64,000 nt of DNA from Hemerocallis citrina (GCA_017893485.1 CM030366.1:46808283-46872282), one strand, 5' to 3'; shown: positions 39,465 through 52,181, numbered from the stretch's first letter. Program-made: numbers and translations. Notes: a model not told the origin generated them from the letters alone.

Positions 39465-40599
39465 TGGGATTGATCGGACTGAGACCCCCTCGGAACAAGG
39501 CCTCCTCGGTGATGTCCTTCCAACTAAGCGTCGGCAGGCCGAGGAGTTTCTTAAGGACCTCGGCCTCCTCGTCACTGAGCACTGGCTCTTTCTTCGCTCG
39601 CTTGGGCAGGCCCTCCCTCGACCAAGCTATCGGAATTACCCAGGGTTCGGGAGCTCGGACAATAAAGTACTTCTCCTTCCAATGCTTGATCGAGTCCGGG
39701 TTCTCGATCAACTTCACGCCTGTCCGTGGCGAAAGGTAGAACCTCTGCTCGTTCCTGTTCGGCTGGCAAGGATGGTAGAGGCTTCGAAGAAGGAACAGAC
39801 TTGGCTCGGCGCCGATCTCTTGACACCGAAGAACAAATGCCAAGACGTGCCTCCAAGTGTTCGGCATCAGCTGGGCAGGACTCAGGCCGTACCAATTGAG
39901 GACCTCGACAATGAACGGGTGCAACGGCAAACGAAGCCCGGTGGCCAAGGAGTCGACCGGAAAAATGCACGTGTCGGCCGAAGATGACGTGCAGGCCGGG
40001 TTCGGGGAGAAGTAGCCCGTACTCGGCAGGGATCTGGAATCCAGTCCGGATCCGATGCCGATCAGCCTCAGTAAGGACCGAAGAGATTTGGTCCACTTCG
40101 GACATCTCTCTCGGCTTGTTCTCCTCTACTGACTTGGCGGTGCCCTGGGTCACCTTCTCCAGCATTTCTTCAGAGTAGCTCCGTACTCCCCCCACGCTCG
40201 ACAGAGTGATCGGCTGCCGACCAAACTCCCCTGCCGTCTTCGGCTGCTCTATGACCGTAACCACTCCCTTAACCTTCCAGGACCACGGTGAAACCTCCTC
40301 GAGTGGCTTGGCGACCTCCCCACTCTTGCTCGGCCGAACCACGGTCTACTCGGTCGGCTCTACCACCTCCTTCTCTTTACCCTCTCGGCTAACGACTCGG
40401 TCCGATGCGGGGGTCTCATCCGAAGAAGTAATCTTAACCATTTTTTCTAAAGAGAAAGGAGAGAGAATGACCTTGAAGTGACTGTTACGGTCGGAAAAGT
40501 TCGCCGGAGCAAAGAAACGCCTTCCCGCGACAGCTAGCAGCGCCACCCGGGAGCTAAAAACTTCCATGGTGAAGAGTAAAAACTTGAGTAAGAAAGTAA

Positions 40600-40650
40600 A
40601 AGTGAATAATGAGATTGGGGGTGGGGGAAGTGAAGTCTTATAGTAAAAGA
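40600..40650 (-). promoter_or_regulatory. Putative promoter of the right antisense gene
   Basis: On the minus strand a TATA-like CTATAAGAC lies at 40634-40642, about 195 bp upstream of the ATG at 40441. This spacing is similar to the left copy (TATA about 160 bp upstream). A pyrimidine-rich leader follows. The ~222-bp array lies upstream. Confidence 0.45.
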
Positions 40651-40848
40651 AAAAGTCTCTTGGACTTCGTAACGAAAGGGCGCGACTCTCGATCGGCTCT
40701 TGAAGCGTTACGAAAGTCCAAACGACTTTGTAACCGAGCAACAACGGTTGACGAAAAGGCAAAACGTTTCGATACAGGTCGAATAGCTCGGCACACACGG
40801 GATCAAAATCCGAGCGACGTGCGATCCGACCCCAACATCAAAGGGTCC

Positions 40849-41880
40849 GGTCGGCTGCCGAGCAAGTGCCCTCCGAGCCCCAAAACGGAGAAAATTCACT
40901 TTTCCCTCAACATTCGTGTAAGATCTCAATCAGACGGCCCAGATCTTGCCAGCATCGCTAAACGACAAGATAGTGTTTTCTTGGGAACTGGGCCCGTCTC
41001 AAGATTCGTGCCACCATCCAACGGCTCAGATCGCGCCACGTCGCTCGGACTGCCGAGCCCCTAGGCCTCCGGTCGGCTGCCGAGCAAGTGCCCATCCGAG
41101 CCCCAAAACGGAGAAAATCACTTTTCCCTCAACATTCGTGTAAGATCTCGATCAGACGGCCCAGATCTTGCCAGCATCACTAAACGACAAGATAGTGTTT
41201 TCTTGGGAACTGGGCCTGTCTCGAGATTCGTGCCACCATCCAACGGCTCAGATCGCGCCACGTCGCTCAGACTGCTGAGCCCCTGGGCCTCCGGTCGGCT
41301 GCCGAGCAAGTGCCCATCCGAGCCCCAAAACGGAGAAAATTCACTTTTCCCTCAACATTCATGTAAGATCTCGATCAGACGGCCCAGATCTTGCCAGCAT
41401 CACTAAACGACAAGATAGTATTTTCTTGGGAACAAGGGCCCATCTCGAGATTCGAGCCACCATCTAACGGCTCAGATCGCGCCACGTCGCTCGGACAGCT
41501 GAGCCCCTAGACCTCCGGTCGGCTGCCTAGCAAGTGCCCATCCGAGCTCCAAAACGGAGAAAAAAGCTGCCAAGCAACAACGACCGTTGGATCTTCTAGA
41601 AATTCGCGCTTCTGGTAATGGATGGTCCAGATCGTGCCACATGCGCTAAACGACAAGATAACATTTTTTGGGAAACGCGCCTCCTCGAGATTCGTGCCAG
41701 GATCCGACGGTACAGATCGCGCCACGTCGCTCGGACTGCCGAGCCCCTAGACCTCCGGTCGGGTGCCGAGCAAGTGTCCATCCGAGCTCCAAAACAGAGA
41801 AAAAAGCTGCCGAGCGATTACGACTGTCCGATCGCCCAGAAAATCGCGCTCAACACAGATAAAGGGCCCAGATCAAGCCA
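40849..41880 (-). repeat. ~222-bp tandem array upstream of the right antisense genes (about 5 copies)
   Basis: GGTCGGCTGCC or a close variant recurs at 40849, 41071, 41293, 41517 and 41757, giving periods of 222, 222, 224 and 240. The first units are nearly identical and the last are diverged. Each unit contains GCTCGGACTGCCGAGC (a near-perfect inverted repeat), CACGTC and many CpG sites. It lies between the antisense promoter and the 3' LTR. Open frames through it are by-products. Confidence 0.9.
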
Positions 41881-42292
41881 CGCCATAAATAGGTATTAAA
41901 AATCAGTTTTTATCTATTTTAATCGTTTTATTTATTTAAAAATTGCGAAAAAAATTACTAAAAATTCGTAAAAATTCACTAGAAATTCTAGAAAATAATT
42001 ATAAATTCGGGGGAATATTTTTGAACTCCTGAACGAACAATTATTGCCTAGAATGTATTGTGAAGGCCACCGAATGACTGGTTAACACATCACAAAATTA
42101 AATAAATAATCCGAAAAAATAGATAAAGACCGTTGGATATTCAGAAAAGCTTAAGAACAGCTTACAGCTTAAAAAATCACCTCACTACCCCCTTCGAGAT
42201 TCAAAACCCTCCATTCGGACTCCGATACAACTCCACTAGCCACTAAAACAGTTAAACTACTCCTCAAAAGCTGATCAAACTCAGTCTTTAGG
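41881..42292. other. Non-coding region before the polypurine tract (right Tat)
   Basis: An AT-rich stretch with no convincing frame. It includes 'aaaaattcgtaaaaattcac' type short repeats near 41945-42000. It forms the end of the internal region. Confidence 0.5.
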
Positions 42293-42305
42293 AGTAGGGG
42301 GCTCG
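42293..42305 (+). promoter_or_regulatory. Polypurine tract, right Tat element
   Basis: AGGAGTAGGGGG lies at about 42290-42301, followed by CTCG, directly before the LTR start at 42306. This is the expected plus-strand primer position and shows that the LTR at 42306 is a 3' LTR of the right element. Confidence 0.7.
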
Positions 42306-42903
42306 TGATATGGCTAAAAATGGGGTTAAATCGGAACCGTCCAGATGGGGCACGAATCTTGAAACTCAGAGGTAAAACGGTAATTTTACCCACCGACGGG
42401 TCTGAAGCGGGTACTGGTTATCTTCCCCGAAGACCAACTTACCCGCAAACGAATCCACCTCATCTGGGTGCGGGTTTCAACCCACAGCAAACCCGGTCCA
42501 GAAAGGATAGAATTAGGGTTTCTGATTAAATCCTAATCAACGGCCCTGATTGATATCTATTCCTTCACTGGGGATTAGGGATTACATTCCTTATCTAACC
42601 ACATGGGGATTACATTCCTAATTTCATCCCAGCGGCGCCTATAAATACCCTTCATCCATCTCCATTAAGAGGTAATCAATCTTTTGCCAGTTTTTGCATT
42701 CATTCATAATCACCTCTGATTACTGACTTGAGCGTCGGAGGGTGCGTCGCCGGGAACAACCCCGGTGTCTCGCACTTCTTGCAGGTGAACGGCGGGAGCA
42801 ACGGTCAAACTCCGGCGGAACAGGTAATAGGTTTGTTATTCAAAGTTTCCCAGGAACCCACAAATACTATCTGTTTGCCCCCACACCAGATTCAGTGGCA
42901 ACA
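42306..42903 (+). repeat. Second LTR of the right Tat element, shared with a truncated downstream copy
   Basis: 598 bp, same start as the LTR at 28911 and ending CAGTGGCAACA. A TATA box lies at 42638-42650. It is preceded by a polypurine tract and followed by a PBS, so it works structurally as a 3' LTR on one side and a 5' LTR on the other. Confidence 0.9.
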
Positions 42904-43246
42904 GATTGGCGCCGTCTGTGGAAAACTAACGATAGCAATGTCCCCTCTTCCCGTTGGTCAGATCCGCTCCGACCATGCCTCCTAGAAAAGTCAGATCCAG
43001 AGGGTCCAACCGAGGACCCAACCCTGATCAGTAGTAAGAAATTCCCATCCAACCTACCCAACAGTAGGGGCAACTTCCTCCTCCAGCAGAAGACCCGCTC
43101 CAACAGGACCTTCCTACTTCTCCTCCGAATCAGCCACCTCCTAAGGGTCCTAACCCTCAGAAACAACCTCTTCACCAGGACCACATCTCCATCCACAACG
43201 CCTCTTCGGACTCTATGGCCTTCCATCATCCCCGAGCCTCCGGTCT
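42904..43246 (+). mobile_element. Truncated second Tat internal region (PBS and gag start)
   Basis: A PBS TGGCGCCGTCTGTGG begins at 42907, then the leader and the first ~270 bases of gag match 29509-29845 closely. An early TAG replaces a Gln codon. Similarity stops abruptly after CCGGTCT at 43246, where unrelated sequence begins. This is a deletion or recombination remnant. Confidence 0.85.
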
Positions 43247-43405
43247 GGGATCCATACCATCTGTGTTGTAGCCCACTGTGTCTGGAATCCATACCATCTG
43301 ATGGTTTTGCAATCTGAATTTCGAATTGCAAGATATTCAGATTCTACCACTGTACTGTCTTAATTCTAGAATCACTGCTTTATAAATACGTCGTCATGTT
43401 CAATT
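43247..43405. other. Unassigned spacer after the truncated Tat copy
   Basis: It contains two copies of ATCCATACCATCTG about 40 bp apart (43250 and 43288) and is otherwise AT-rich. It may be the left remnant of the B LTR that ends at 55940, but I could not align it convincingly to the other B LTRs. Confidence 0.3.
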
Positions 43406-44846
43406 AATTATATAACACCCTGAATTCCAAATAAGACTGCTTTCGAAGTTCCACAGGATCTTTACACTTCCTTTCGTACAATTTTACAAGGAATTAAAAA
43501 TATTTATTACAACAATGATTACATTTTACACAGCAGAAGCAAATTACAACATTATACATGAATTGAATAATAACTTGAACATTTCTTTAAGCAGCAATCA
43601 TCTTTAATGCTTTTCAATCACTTTGTCCTGCATAGAAACTGTGGGTATGTCAGTTACATACAACTGACACTAGGATATAATACATCAATTTCTCTTACTC
43701 AGAAAGCACACACTTGTCACAAACAAAGTTAAGGGGGACTATCATATTGATGTCGTGTGTGAATGTGCACCTAGTCCTTAATGCAATTATTATTATTACA
43801 TGACACTAATGCGCACTTGTTCGGATTCTATGCATCCCATACTACATAGGTCCGAGGGCAAGCCCTTAATCATTCTTCATCTTGTAGGATTGATTCCCTC
43901 GCCATGATCTACTCTACTATGGTAACTACAGTAAGTATCCTAGGTGTTCTATGAGCTACGAGCCCATGTCCAGACATCCTGGAGAGAATCCCACACACTG
44001 ACACATGACGATCATACAAGCATCCTGTGGACAATTCACCACCGCCATGGACAATGGCACCACTCGTAGTCACCAAACACCCTACAAGTGTCGCCACCGG
44101 TACGATATCCTAGAGTAGTATCCACGCCCTGACATGACGCATCATGAGGACATCCTGTGAACACTCTCACACCGCATATCCGATGGCCCTCATACTTATG
44201 TTTTTCACTTACTTTCATCACATCTCTACTATGTATCTAATCTTTAGATAATTGAATCATGAATAAAAATCAATACTTTAGAATTAGCGTTACCTCTAGA
44301 TCGGTCTTAAATATCAATCATTAACCATGACCAAACTTGGTCTTTATTTATCACATTTCTCTTTTCAAAATTTCATTCTTGCCCGTAGGGACTTTGCTAA
44401 AATTCTAGTCTCAATTCTCTTTCATGCTCGTCAAAATGAGAGTACACATATTCACAAATTTCACCTATCATCATGTTTCTTTTTCTTTATATTCCATACA
44501 CAGTTTGCATAATCTTAAACAATATTTCATTGAATTTTACTCACTAATTTATAAGTCAAATTCTCATTTTTTGAACTCTTCACAATTTTCTCTATGTTCA
44601 ACAAATTATTTTCATCTTAAATTAAAAAAAGAATCATATCCAATAATTTTATCAATTCTTATTCTCAAAATTCACTTCTAATTCTCATTATAATAGTTCG
44701 AATGTTCAGGAAATAATTTTTTATGAAGTCTAGGTATTTTTAGAAAACTTTATAATATTTTTCTCAATTTTTAAAACACTTTAAACCCTTGGAAAACAAA
44801 AATATAAAGAAAAACCAAAACAACAACAAAAATGGCCAGAGGCCAG

Positions 44847-44888
44847 TTTCGAACCCAACAAACCGCCCCGCCTGGCTACAGTAACCGG
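44847..44888 (-). other. tRNA-like module in LTR A2 (downstream of the pair)
   Basis: On the minus strand TAGCCAGGCGGGGC (A-box-like) is followed by GGGTTCGAAA (B-box-like, plus-strand TTTCGAACCC at 44847). No cloverleaf. Confidence 0.45.
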
Positions 44889-45021
44889 CTTGTGGCACAC
44901 CTGAAGACAAAAAAGGCCACAACGACCAACTTTCTAAAGAGGGACTCGAATTCTATTTGAGTTTTAAGTTCGGGTTTTGAATAAAATCAGATTTTCCAAA
45001 ACAAAAAAAAAGTCTCTGCCG

Positions 45022-45055
45022 AGACTCGAACCCAGGGTATCAGCTCCGCCGAGCT
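45022..45055 (-). other. tRNA-like module in LTR A2 (upstream of the pair)
   Basis: On the minus strand TAGCTCGGCGGAG (A-box-like) is followed by GGGTTCGAGTC (plus-strand GACTCGAACCC at 45022-45032). The box spacing is shorter than in A1 and A3. Confidence 0.45.
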
Positions 45056-46783
45056 ACAGTAATGGTTTTAAAACGCACCCCCTGACCAGTAGGCCTGAGT
45101 GACTAACCTGTAAGGGAATTCTAATAAACCGTTTTTGTGTTTGACTGTGTTGTCTCTATCTCTTTTTAAAAAAACTCGATTTTTCTCATTCAAATTGTTC
45201 TTATAAAATATAGATTTTTCTTGAGTATAATTTCTTGAAGAAAAAAACACTAGCTTGTACTATTATAATTCTTATAGAACTCGTTTTTTTTACATAAAAA
45301 GCTATTTCTCCCATAATTAATTTAAACAATGGATCAAATTAGATACATTTCGACATAGAAATATTTATTTTTATAAGAATCCTTTTATCAACAATTTCCC
45401 CTCATTCAAAATGAGTTCAATACAAGTTTTTCTCTCTTCATTCCTTACTAAAATTTAACTCTTCAATTTAGTCTTATTTCCCAAACTAAATATTTTAAGA
45501 GACAATATGGATAATAAATCAAATGACTATAACACCACTTGCATATGGCACATAAACACACTTTTTGCCACAATTTAATCTATTTAATATTCTATTAATT
45601 TACATTCTAAACTTTTATCCATAACCACATCTTCCACACTTTGTATCTTTCAATTCATGCATAGACAAAGTTTCATAAAAAATCATAATTTTTCCATTTT
45701 AGCATGCGAATAAACTACCAAGCCATCATAACATATACTCATTTACACAATCTAATTTATTCTACTAACTTTTCATGTAGATTAATTGGTGTTCTTTTCT
45801 TCTTAATCTCTTTAAACAAATGCATGGCAATCTTTCCTATTCATTCTTAACATAATCACAATTTCAATCCCTAGCATGGCATCTAAAGTAGAAGCTCGAG
45901 AAATCACCCACCTTTTTGAAGAAAAACAAATAGAAAGCTCCTAGAAATCTCCTTGAACACACGAGCAGTTCCTTCTCCTCCTAGATTGTGCCACCAAAAT
46001 GCTTTCTCCTCTTTGTACTAGATGGAACCCGAGCACTTCTCCTCTCCTTGGTGAATAGCCGGCCTCCAATGGGTGCAAGAACACACAGCAAAACACCCCT
46101 CAATCTTTTCTCATAATTGCTCTCAATCTTTTCTCACATTTGTTTCTTTCTTTCTTTTTCTTTTACCAATTTTTCTAGTGTATTTCATGAAGAGAATGGA
46201 GGGGGGTGTATTTATAAATTTTTCAAAGTAAAATGGAGGGCCAAGATTGAACTAGATGGTTGTAGATTATGGGCTAGGATAAATTAAGGAGTTAGAACAA
46301 CTACCCATGAACCAAAAACCACCTCTCCACTACTCCATCACTCCCACTCTCTCTTGATACCATCCGGCCACCCCTTCCTCTTGTGCTTGGCACGTGCAAG
46401 TGCAATGCACGTGTCACACAAGGCCCCCCTAATTACTAGTTGTACATGTTCATTTAATTAATTGGTTACGAAACTAGTCTACCTTACAAGTTGTGATAAT
46501 TAAAAGATAATTAAATTAGTGGGCTCAATCTAGTGGGCTAAAAGTCTATGGGCTTCTAATTAAAATAATTAAATTAATTAGTATGGGCTAGGAATAAACA
46601 ATTAGGCCTAGAATTTAAATAGGCTTTTTAAATTAAAAAGGAGAAGAATTAGATTACTTGTTCATGATATGAACATAAATAATTTTTCTAGGGTAAATGC
46701 ACTTAAATTTGCACGTGCAAAACACGTGAAATCAAACAAATTCTTATTTAATTATAATTGAAAATTCAGGATGTTATAAATTA

Positions 46784-46877
46784 AATAAGTAGGTTAACTT
46801 AAGAATTGGGACCTGAGAATTTCAAAAATGTTAATGAACAGTACCAGAAACTAGATTACAATTTTTTAAATGATTTT
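46784..46877 (+). mobile_element. B LTR fragment between two insertions
   Basis: A 94-bp piece between the A2 solo LTR and the B3 solo LTR. It continues at 54604 once B3 and its ATTTT duplication are removed, so it belongs to the sequence that ends as a B LTR at 55940. By itself it shows no motif. Confidence 0.5.
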
Positions 46878-47724
46878 TGTCATGCCCCGCTTTCCAAAGA
46901 GGAATACGGAATACGGATACGTGACTAAGTCTAGCGAATGATTTTCATCATCCATAAGCTGTCAGGATCTTTACAACAATTCATAGGAATAATCAGAGTA
47001 GGAAGCAAGAGAAGTCAACCACGCATGCATATATGAATCAATGTACCAACAACAATTTACTTGAAACAAAACTTAATAAATTTCAAATAAACCAGATATG
47101 AATAAGTCAATAATTTCGGGTCAAACTGCCCAATACAAAATTCATCTAGCAATTACATTTATTCAAAAGCAACAGGGAAATAAATAGATATAGCAAGAAT
47201 TCCAGCCGACTAGAATCTCATATCACCTACTCCATCGGGCAGCTGATCTCCATGATCTGTAATTTAGCAAATTGCAGGAAGAGAAAAAGAAAACAAAACT
47301 CCCGTCAATGCAAGTTACGGGTTGCTTGTAGTGCAGGCACAAGTACAGGAAAAAGAATAAACAAGAATAGAGTAACAGCAGAAGTAAACATAGCATGGAA
47401 TAGACATGATAATAAAATAGAATGACTAACATAAATCAGGAAACAAAATCATGTAACATAATGTGCTAATAGGGTACGGGTAACATGTAACAGATGTCAA
47501 GTATCATGCAAGCAAGTAAACATGTAATCAAGTAAACAGGTAGCATGTACAGGTAAGCATGTAACAGGCATCATGTTATGTCAAGTCTTGTATTTATTCT
47601 ATTTAGGTAGCACTTCATGCGTCCCATCCAGTTACCACATGGTTGCTACATTCAAATAAGTTTGCATTTAGATTTCGTAGGGGATTCTATATGTCATGTA
47701 CTCTGGTATTCACAGGATTACAAA

Positions 47725-47875
47725 ACTTGGTCGGTAAACTTGATCGGTAACAGAAAATTAACTTTGTCGGTAAATTTGATCGGTAGCTTGGTCGGTAAAC
47801 TTGATCGGTAACAGAAAATTAACTTGGTTAGAAAACTTGATCGGTAACAAAAAATTAACTTGTTCGGTAAACTTG
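47725..47875 (-). repeat. Minisatellite, about 4 imperfect units
   Basis: Imperfect repeats built from GGTCGGTAAACTTGATCGGTA and AACAGAAAATTAACTT. Longer copies are spaced about 60 bp, with shorter ones about 36 bp apart. It is absent from the B2 copy at the equivalent place, so it expanded locally. Confidence 0.8.
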
Positions 47876-49589
47876 TCATACAGGAAACACGAGTCCCCTT
47901 CCGAGTACAGGCTCCTATATTGTCCACTACTAGATCTTTCCCTTAAACCCCGACTTGGTTATTTGTTATTATTATCAAACAGGCATATACATGTCACAAA
48001 CAGAGCAAGAATAACATGGCATAAATAGGTAATAGGTTCAGATTGAAGGACAAACATGTACAGGTGTTAGACAACACATAAAAGGATAGAATAACGAAAA
48101 TTCTAGTTCAGGACAGCACGACAGTACTACACTGAATTTGGAATTTCCGTTGCCACAAATATGCAAATCTGGATCCGTCAGAAAATCTGGAAAATAGACT
48201 CTCGGCCGAATCCAGAAAATATATATAAGTCATATGGTATTTTACAACAACAGGACTCAAAACAGATTTGTACCCAGAAAACATGTTCAGCCAGAAATCA
48301 GCAGTTTGTATTCATAAATAGGAAAACGGCATCAAAACTTACTGATTAAATCCAAAAAAAATCTGGGGTATTTCCTAGTATGTTTAGTATCAGAAAATGA
48401 AGTTTCAAATTTTTTAACATTGATAAAATAGTCAAGTAAAATCAGAAAGCAGCAAGATACGGCAGTTTTGAAAATTTGGAATCATAAACACAACAGTACT
48501 AAAACAGCAATATCTTACAAAATATAAATCGAAAACCAGATCCGTCAAAAGGGTGATAAAATAGATATAGTAGGCTACAATTCTTAATTACAAAGTTTTT
48601 ATAGAAAGCAATTAGAATCAGGTCGAAATTATGTATCTTTACTGAACAGTATGAAAATTCTGCCAGTATAGTAGTTGTTTTCAAGTATAGAATAGTTCAT
48701 AAAAGTCATCAATCAAATCCATAAAAAATAGCTGTTAATCCCAATCAAGTCTAGTTATAACCAGCAAAATATTGGATCAAAATATTATCTTTAACATCAG
48801 TAGAAAAGTAAATCACCATACAGAATTCATATAAAACTGATCTGGAGTTTTAAACACATCTGTAGTAAAATAGTCATAACTCGCAACTCATAAATGAAAA
48901 CTGAGATCTGTCAGAAAACTTGGAAAGTAGACAAAATTCTCTATAATTCATATTCACAAATAATTTTATATACTGACCTTAATAGGGTCTAAAAAACTCA
49001 ACAAAAATGGAGAATCGACAAAACATAAAATATCCTTCATGCACAAAATCAACTAGTTCATATAAAACTCATCCAAAACATACCCAAATGTGAAATATGG
49101 TGTACTAGATGTCCAAGCAACATGGTATAGGGTTTTTGACAAGTCTACAACGAGTTATACTACAACGAATCCATCAAACATACAAGATCATACAACATCT
49201 CATAATTCACGAACACATGCATGTATACAAGAATTGATTATCTCTAAGTCTGAATTCATGTCCTGTGTGTAATGAGACAACTACGGATGGACCAACTCAA
49301 AGAGACAAGATATAACAGGGGTTTTACACAAGAATTGTCTCTAGAACAAACCTACACTACAGGCGGTATTTAGTACTTGTATTACACAAAGAAAAGAATA
49401 CAAGTTACTTGCCATATAGTCGACGACGAAAATAATGATGCAAAGAGAATAACAAGAATGGATTCCTGGGGCACGAACACAACAAACGAACGAATCACGA
49501 ACCAATCACGAACACAATCCAACGAACGGATCACGATGACGATCAAGATCAAGATGATCAAATAATGCTCGGGCGGATCGGCACGGATG

Positions 49590-49660
49590 AGATCGAAGAT
49601 CAAGATCAAGATCAAGAGTCTAGATCAGATGATGGAGATCATGATGATCAAGATCAATCG
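49590..49660. repeat. GATCAA-type microsatellite
   Basis: Repeated GATCAAGATCAAGATCAAG and derivatives, with further GATCA units from 49540. Confidence 0.8.
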
Positions 49661-52181
49661 ACGATCGGACGGCCAAGAATCCACTTGATCAAAACTCTGA
49701 TCAAACAGCACCCACCAAAGGCTTCGGCTTGGCTCGACGATGGCGGGGCTGCGGTGAGGCGACAGCAGTCGGCTAAGCGGACAGTCGACGGGGAAAGAGA
49801 CAAGGACAGGCAGCCAAGGGAACAACACCGAAGGGCATGAGGGGTTGCTGTCGTGGCTGCTGGAAGGCACAACAGCGATGGAATGTTGCTGCAGTCGGAG
49901 GAGCGCACAGCACGGGTGGCATTGTAAGCGTCGCGATGCTACTGTCAACGGAGGAGCACAGTGCAATGCGGTGCTGTCGCTGCTGATCGCGATGCCAAAA
50001 GAGAGTAGCACGGGGAGAGCTGCTAGCTGTGCTATGGACGACGCAGGGAGGCAAGGGGAAGGAATATGCAAGGGATGTGCTGGCGTCGGAAGAGCAAGAG
50101 GAGGAGAAGAGCTCCGGGGCTGTCTTCTGCATGGCATGACGACAGGGGCTGGCACAGCAGAGGGAAGGAGCATAGGGCCAGGGACTGCAGCTATTGGATG
50201 GTGTCGGGTGTAGCAGTGCAGGAGGGCGCTGTCGATGGTGGACAGGGGGACCGGTGGATGGCATTTTCTGCTGTCGAAGTGCGGTGGAGACAGAGGTCGC
50301 GACTGGGTTGAAGACGGTAGGGGAGACGGCGCTGTGGTCGGGCCTCGCTGGCATCGGGTTAATCGGAAAGGAGGTGCAAGGGCAATCGCCGGAGGGAGAA
50401 ATAGCAGCGCTGTCGCTGCTGCGTCGCGGAGGCACGACAAGAGGAGGGAGAGATCAGGAGAAGGTGCACAGAGAGAGAGTAGAGAGAACAGGGACTGTAA
50501 TACCCTGATTTTTCAATTAATGAGAAATTATTTATTTTGCACGTGTTGTGCACGTGCAATATTTTGTTTGAATTATTTTATCATAATGTGTATAATTATT
50601 TAATATATTTTTCTCAAATTATTTTAGTACAAAAGCCTTTCTTTAAAAGCCTTCTTTGATTTAATTAAAAAGCCTTTTCTTAAAAAGCCCAAAAGCATTT
50701 TTTATTTTAATTATTTTTATAAAATTATTTTGGCCCAAAAAGAAAGCCCATGAATTAAGTTATTTTAATTAAACTTGTCATGTAGAAGACTTTTTTTTAA
50801 CAAATGTATTTTTATACAATTTTTGAATGTACAAATTTGGCCTAGTTGCATGCACGTGCACTACACGTACACGTGCATTGCACACTTCTTTTGTGAGGCC
50901 GGTAGCAATCTTTTTGGAGGGAAATTGAATTTTTGGTGTGGAGAACATGGGGGTAGTTTCAAGGAGGTGGGTAGTTTTCCTAACTCCTACTTTGATCTAA
51001 GCCTTTCATTTTACAACCACCAAGATGATCTTAGCCCTTCATTCCCCTCATTTTTTAGTATAAATACCCCCCTTCTCATGGCTAATTTTTCATATGCAAA
51101 GTAAAATTTCTAAAGCTATAGTATTATAATTGTGTGAGTTATAAAAGATAAGAGAGTGTGTGGTTCTTTTGGTTGCTTGGAGCATTCGGTCAAGGACTTG
51201 GGAAGCATTCGGCTTGGGGAAGCATTCGGCTAGGCTTGGAAGCTTGGAGTGGTGCACTCTTTTGGCTAGGAGGAGGTGTTCTCATCTACTAGGACTTGTT
51301 GCTTTTGTGTTTCTCTCCATTAAGGTGGGTAAAATATTTCATATTTCTAATATAGGATTCATGCTAGTTATATTGTCAACACTATACATGGAAAATACTA
51401 ATAAGAGTCCATTCTAATTAAAAAGTTAGTATGTGAATGGTTTGGAATGATGTGATTAATTGTGTATGTGAAATTCTAGCATGAAATTAAACTATATGAA
51501 GCACTTTCTATGATTGTTAGTTAGTTGAATAATGATGCAATATGGTTAGTATGATGTGTGAAAATCTTCATTAATTGCTTGTAAATTATATGTTTGAAAC
51601 ATGACAATTGATTAAGATATTGACACTATGAAATTTGAATAGAAAAGTATATTGAAAGCTTGAGTTATGAGTATGTTAAAATTCATGTGTAGAAGTGGCA
51701 TAAATGAACCAATGAATTGCTTGTTGTCGTCAAAATAGAAATACCCAAAACTTAGTAATTTTTGAGTTTCACCTATTCATGTATTACATGAATTCTTGTG
51801 CTAATATGAGTATGGGAAAATCCCAAGTTGTATGTGGTGTGAACATAGATTAATAAACAGTAAATTATCATGGGAAATTTGGGAATAAAAGAGAGATTAG
51901 AAGATCAATTGATTTCTTTTCAATGTCGAAAATAAAAGATATCATAGTCTTAATGGACAATTATTAGTTTGGGTGGAAAAAAAAAATTATGTTTTAGTAC
52001 AAAAATTTAATTTTATACTTGCTGTATGAAGATTAAATAAAGATGATTAAATCTGGAAATTTTCTGTAGTTTGTATAAAGGCAATATGAACCTAATTGAT
52101 TTGAACATCGAGTTGTTTTCTAAAACAGTGCGAATATGAAACTAATAGACTTTAACCCAGTATTGTGACAACCTGAGCCAG

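Larger units (their letters stand above)
38134..40441 (-). pseudogene. Antisense gene 1, right copy: gypsy-type-transposon-domain protein (3 exons)
   Basis: Exons by comparison with the left copy: 40441-39465, 39388-38889 and 38796-38134. The ATG at 40441 (MVKITSSDE) is preferred because it matches the left start best. The domain core reads LRLPLHPFIVEVLNWYGLSPAQLMPNTW (about 39930-39850). Exon 3 encodes a strong coiled coil and an acidic tail. Lesions: TAG at 40346-40348, a frameshift near 39990, and TGA at 38365-38367. The exon borders and phases equal those of the left copy although the proteins have diverged widely. This suggests the structure was kept by selection before decay. Confidence 0.75.
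28911..42903 (+). mobile_element. Right Tat-like Ty3/gypsy retrotransposon (complete layout, degenerate)
   Basis: Order: 5' LTR (28911-29508), PBS, gag, protease, RT/RNase H, second RNase H, integrase, 111-bp array, three antisense coiled-coil or domain units, a ~222-bp array, purine tract, and second LTR (42306-42903). Total about 14.0 kb. It is an inverted, diverged copy of the element at 1-11918. The two LTRs are both 598 bp and differ at about 27 positions by hand count, mostly transitions. The second LTR is not followed by flanking DNA but by another PBS and gag start. The gag frame is intact; pol carries at least six lesions. Confidence 0.9.
43411..46778 (-). mobile_element. Family-A solo LTR (copy A2)
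   Basis: 3368 bp, reading on the minus strand. On the plus strand it begins TATAACACCCTGAATTCC and ends AATTCAGGATGTTATA; both termini have TA where TG/CA is expected. Target duplications AATTA occur at 43406-43410 and 46779-46783. It has the GC-rich duplicated block (about 43940-44180), two tRNA-like modules (44847-44888 and 45022-45055) and a G-box-like cluster (46390-46415). No PBS or internal region. Confidence 0.9.

Noticed and set aside
40849..41725. Open frames in the ~222-bp array (for example 40609-41064 and 41507-41725)
   Set aside because: They repeat the same peptide piece per unit, on both strands, with no domain; by-products of CpG-rich repeats.
49625..50440. Long Ser/Pro-rich minus-strand frame (271 codons)
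   Set aside because: Several overlapping frames on both strands are open here because the leader-like part of solo LTR B3 is GC-rich. No domain, and the equivalent part of B2 lacks the frame.
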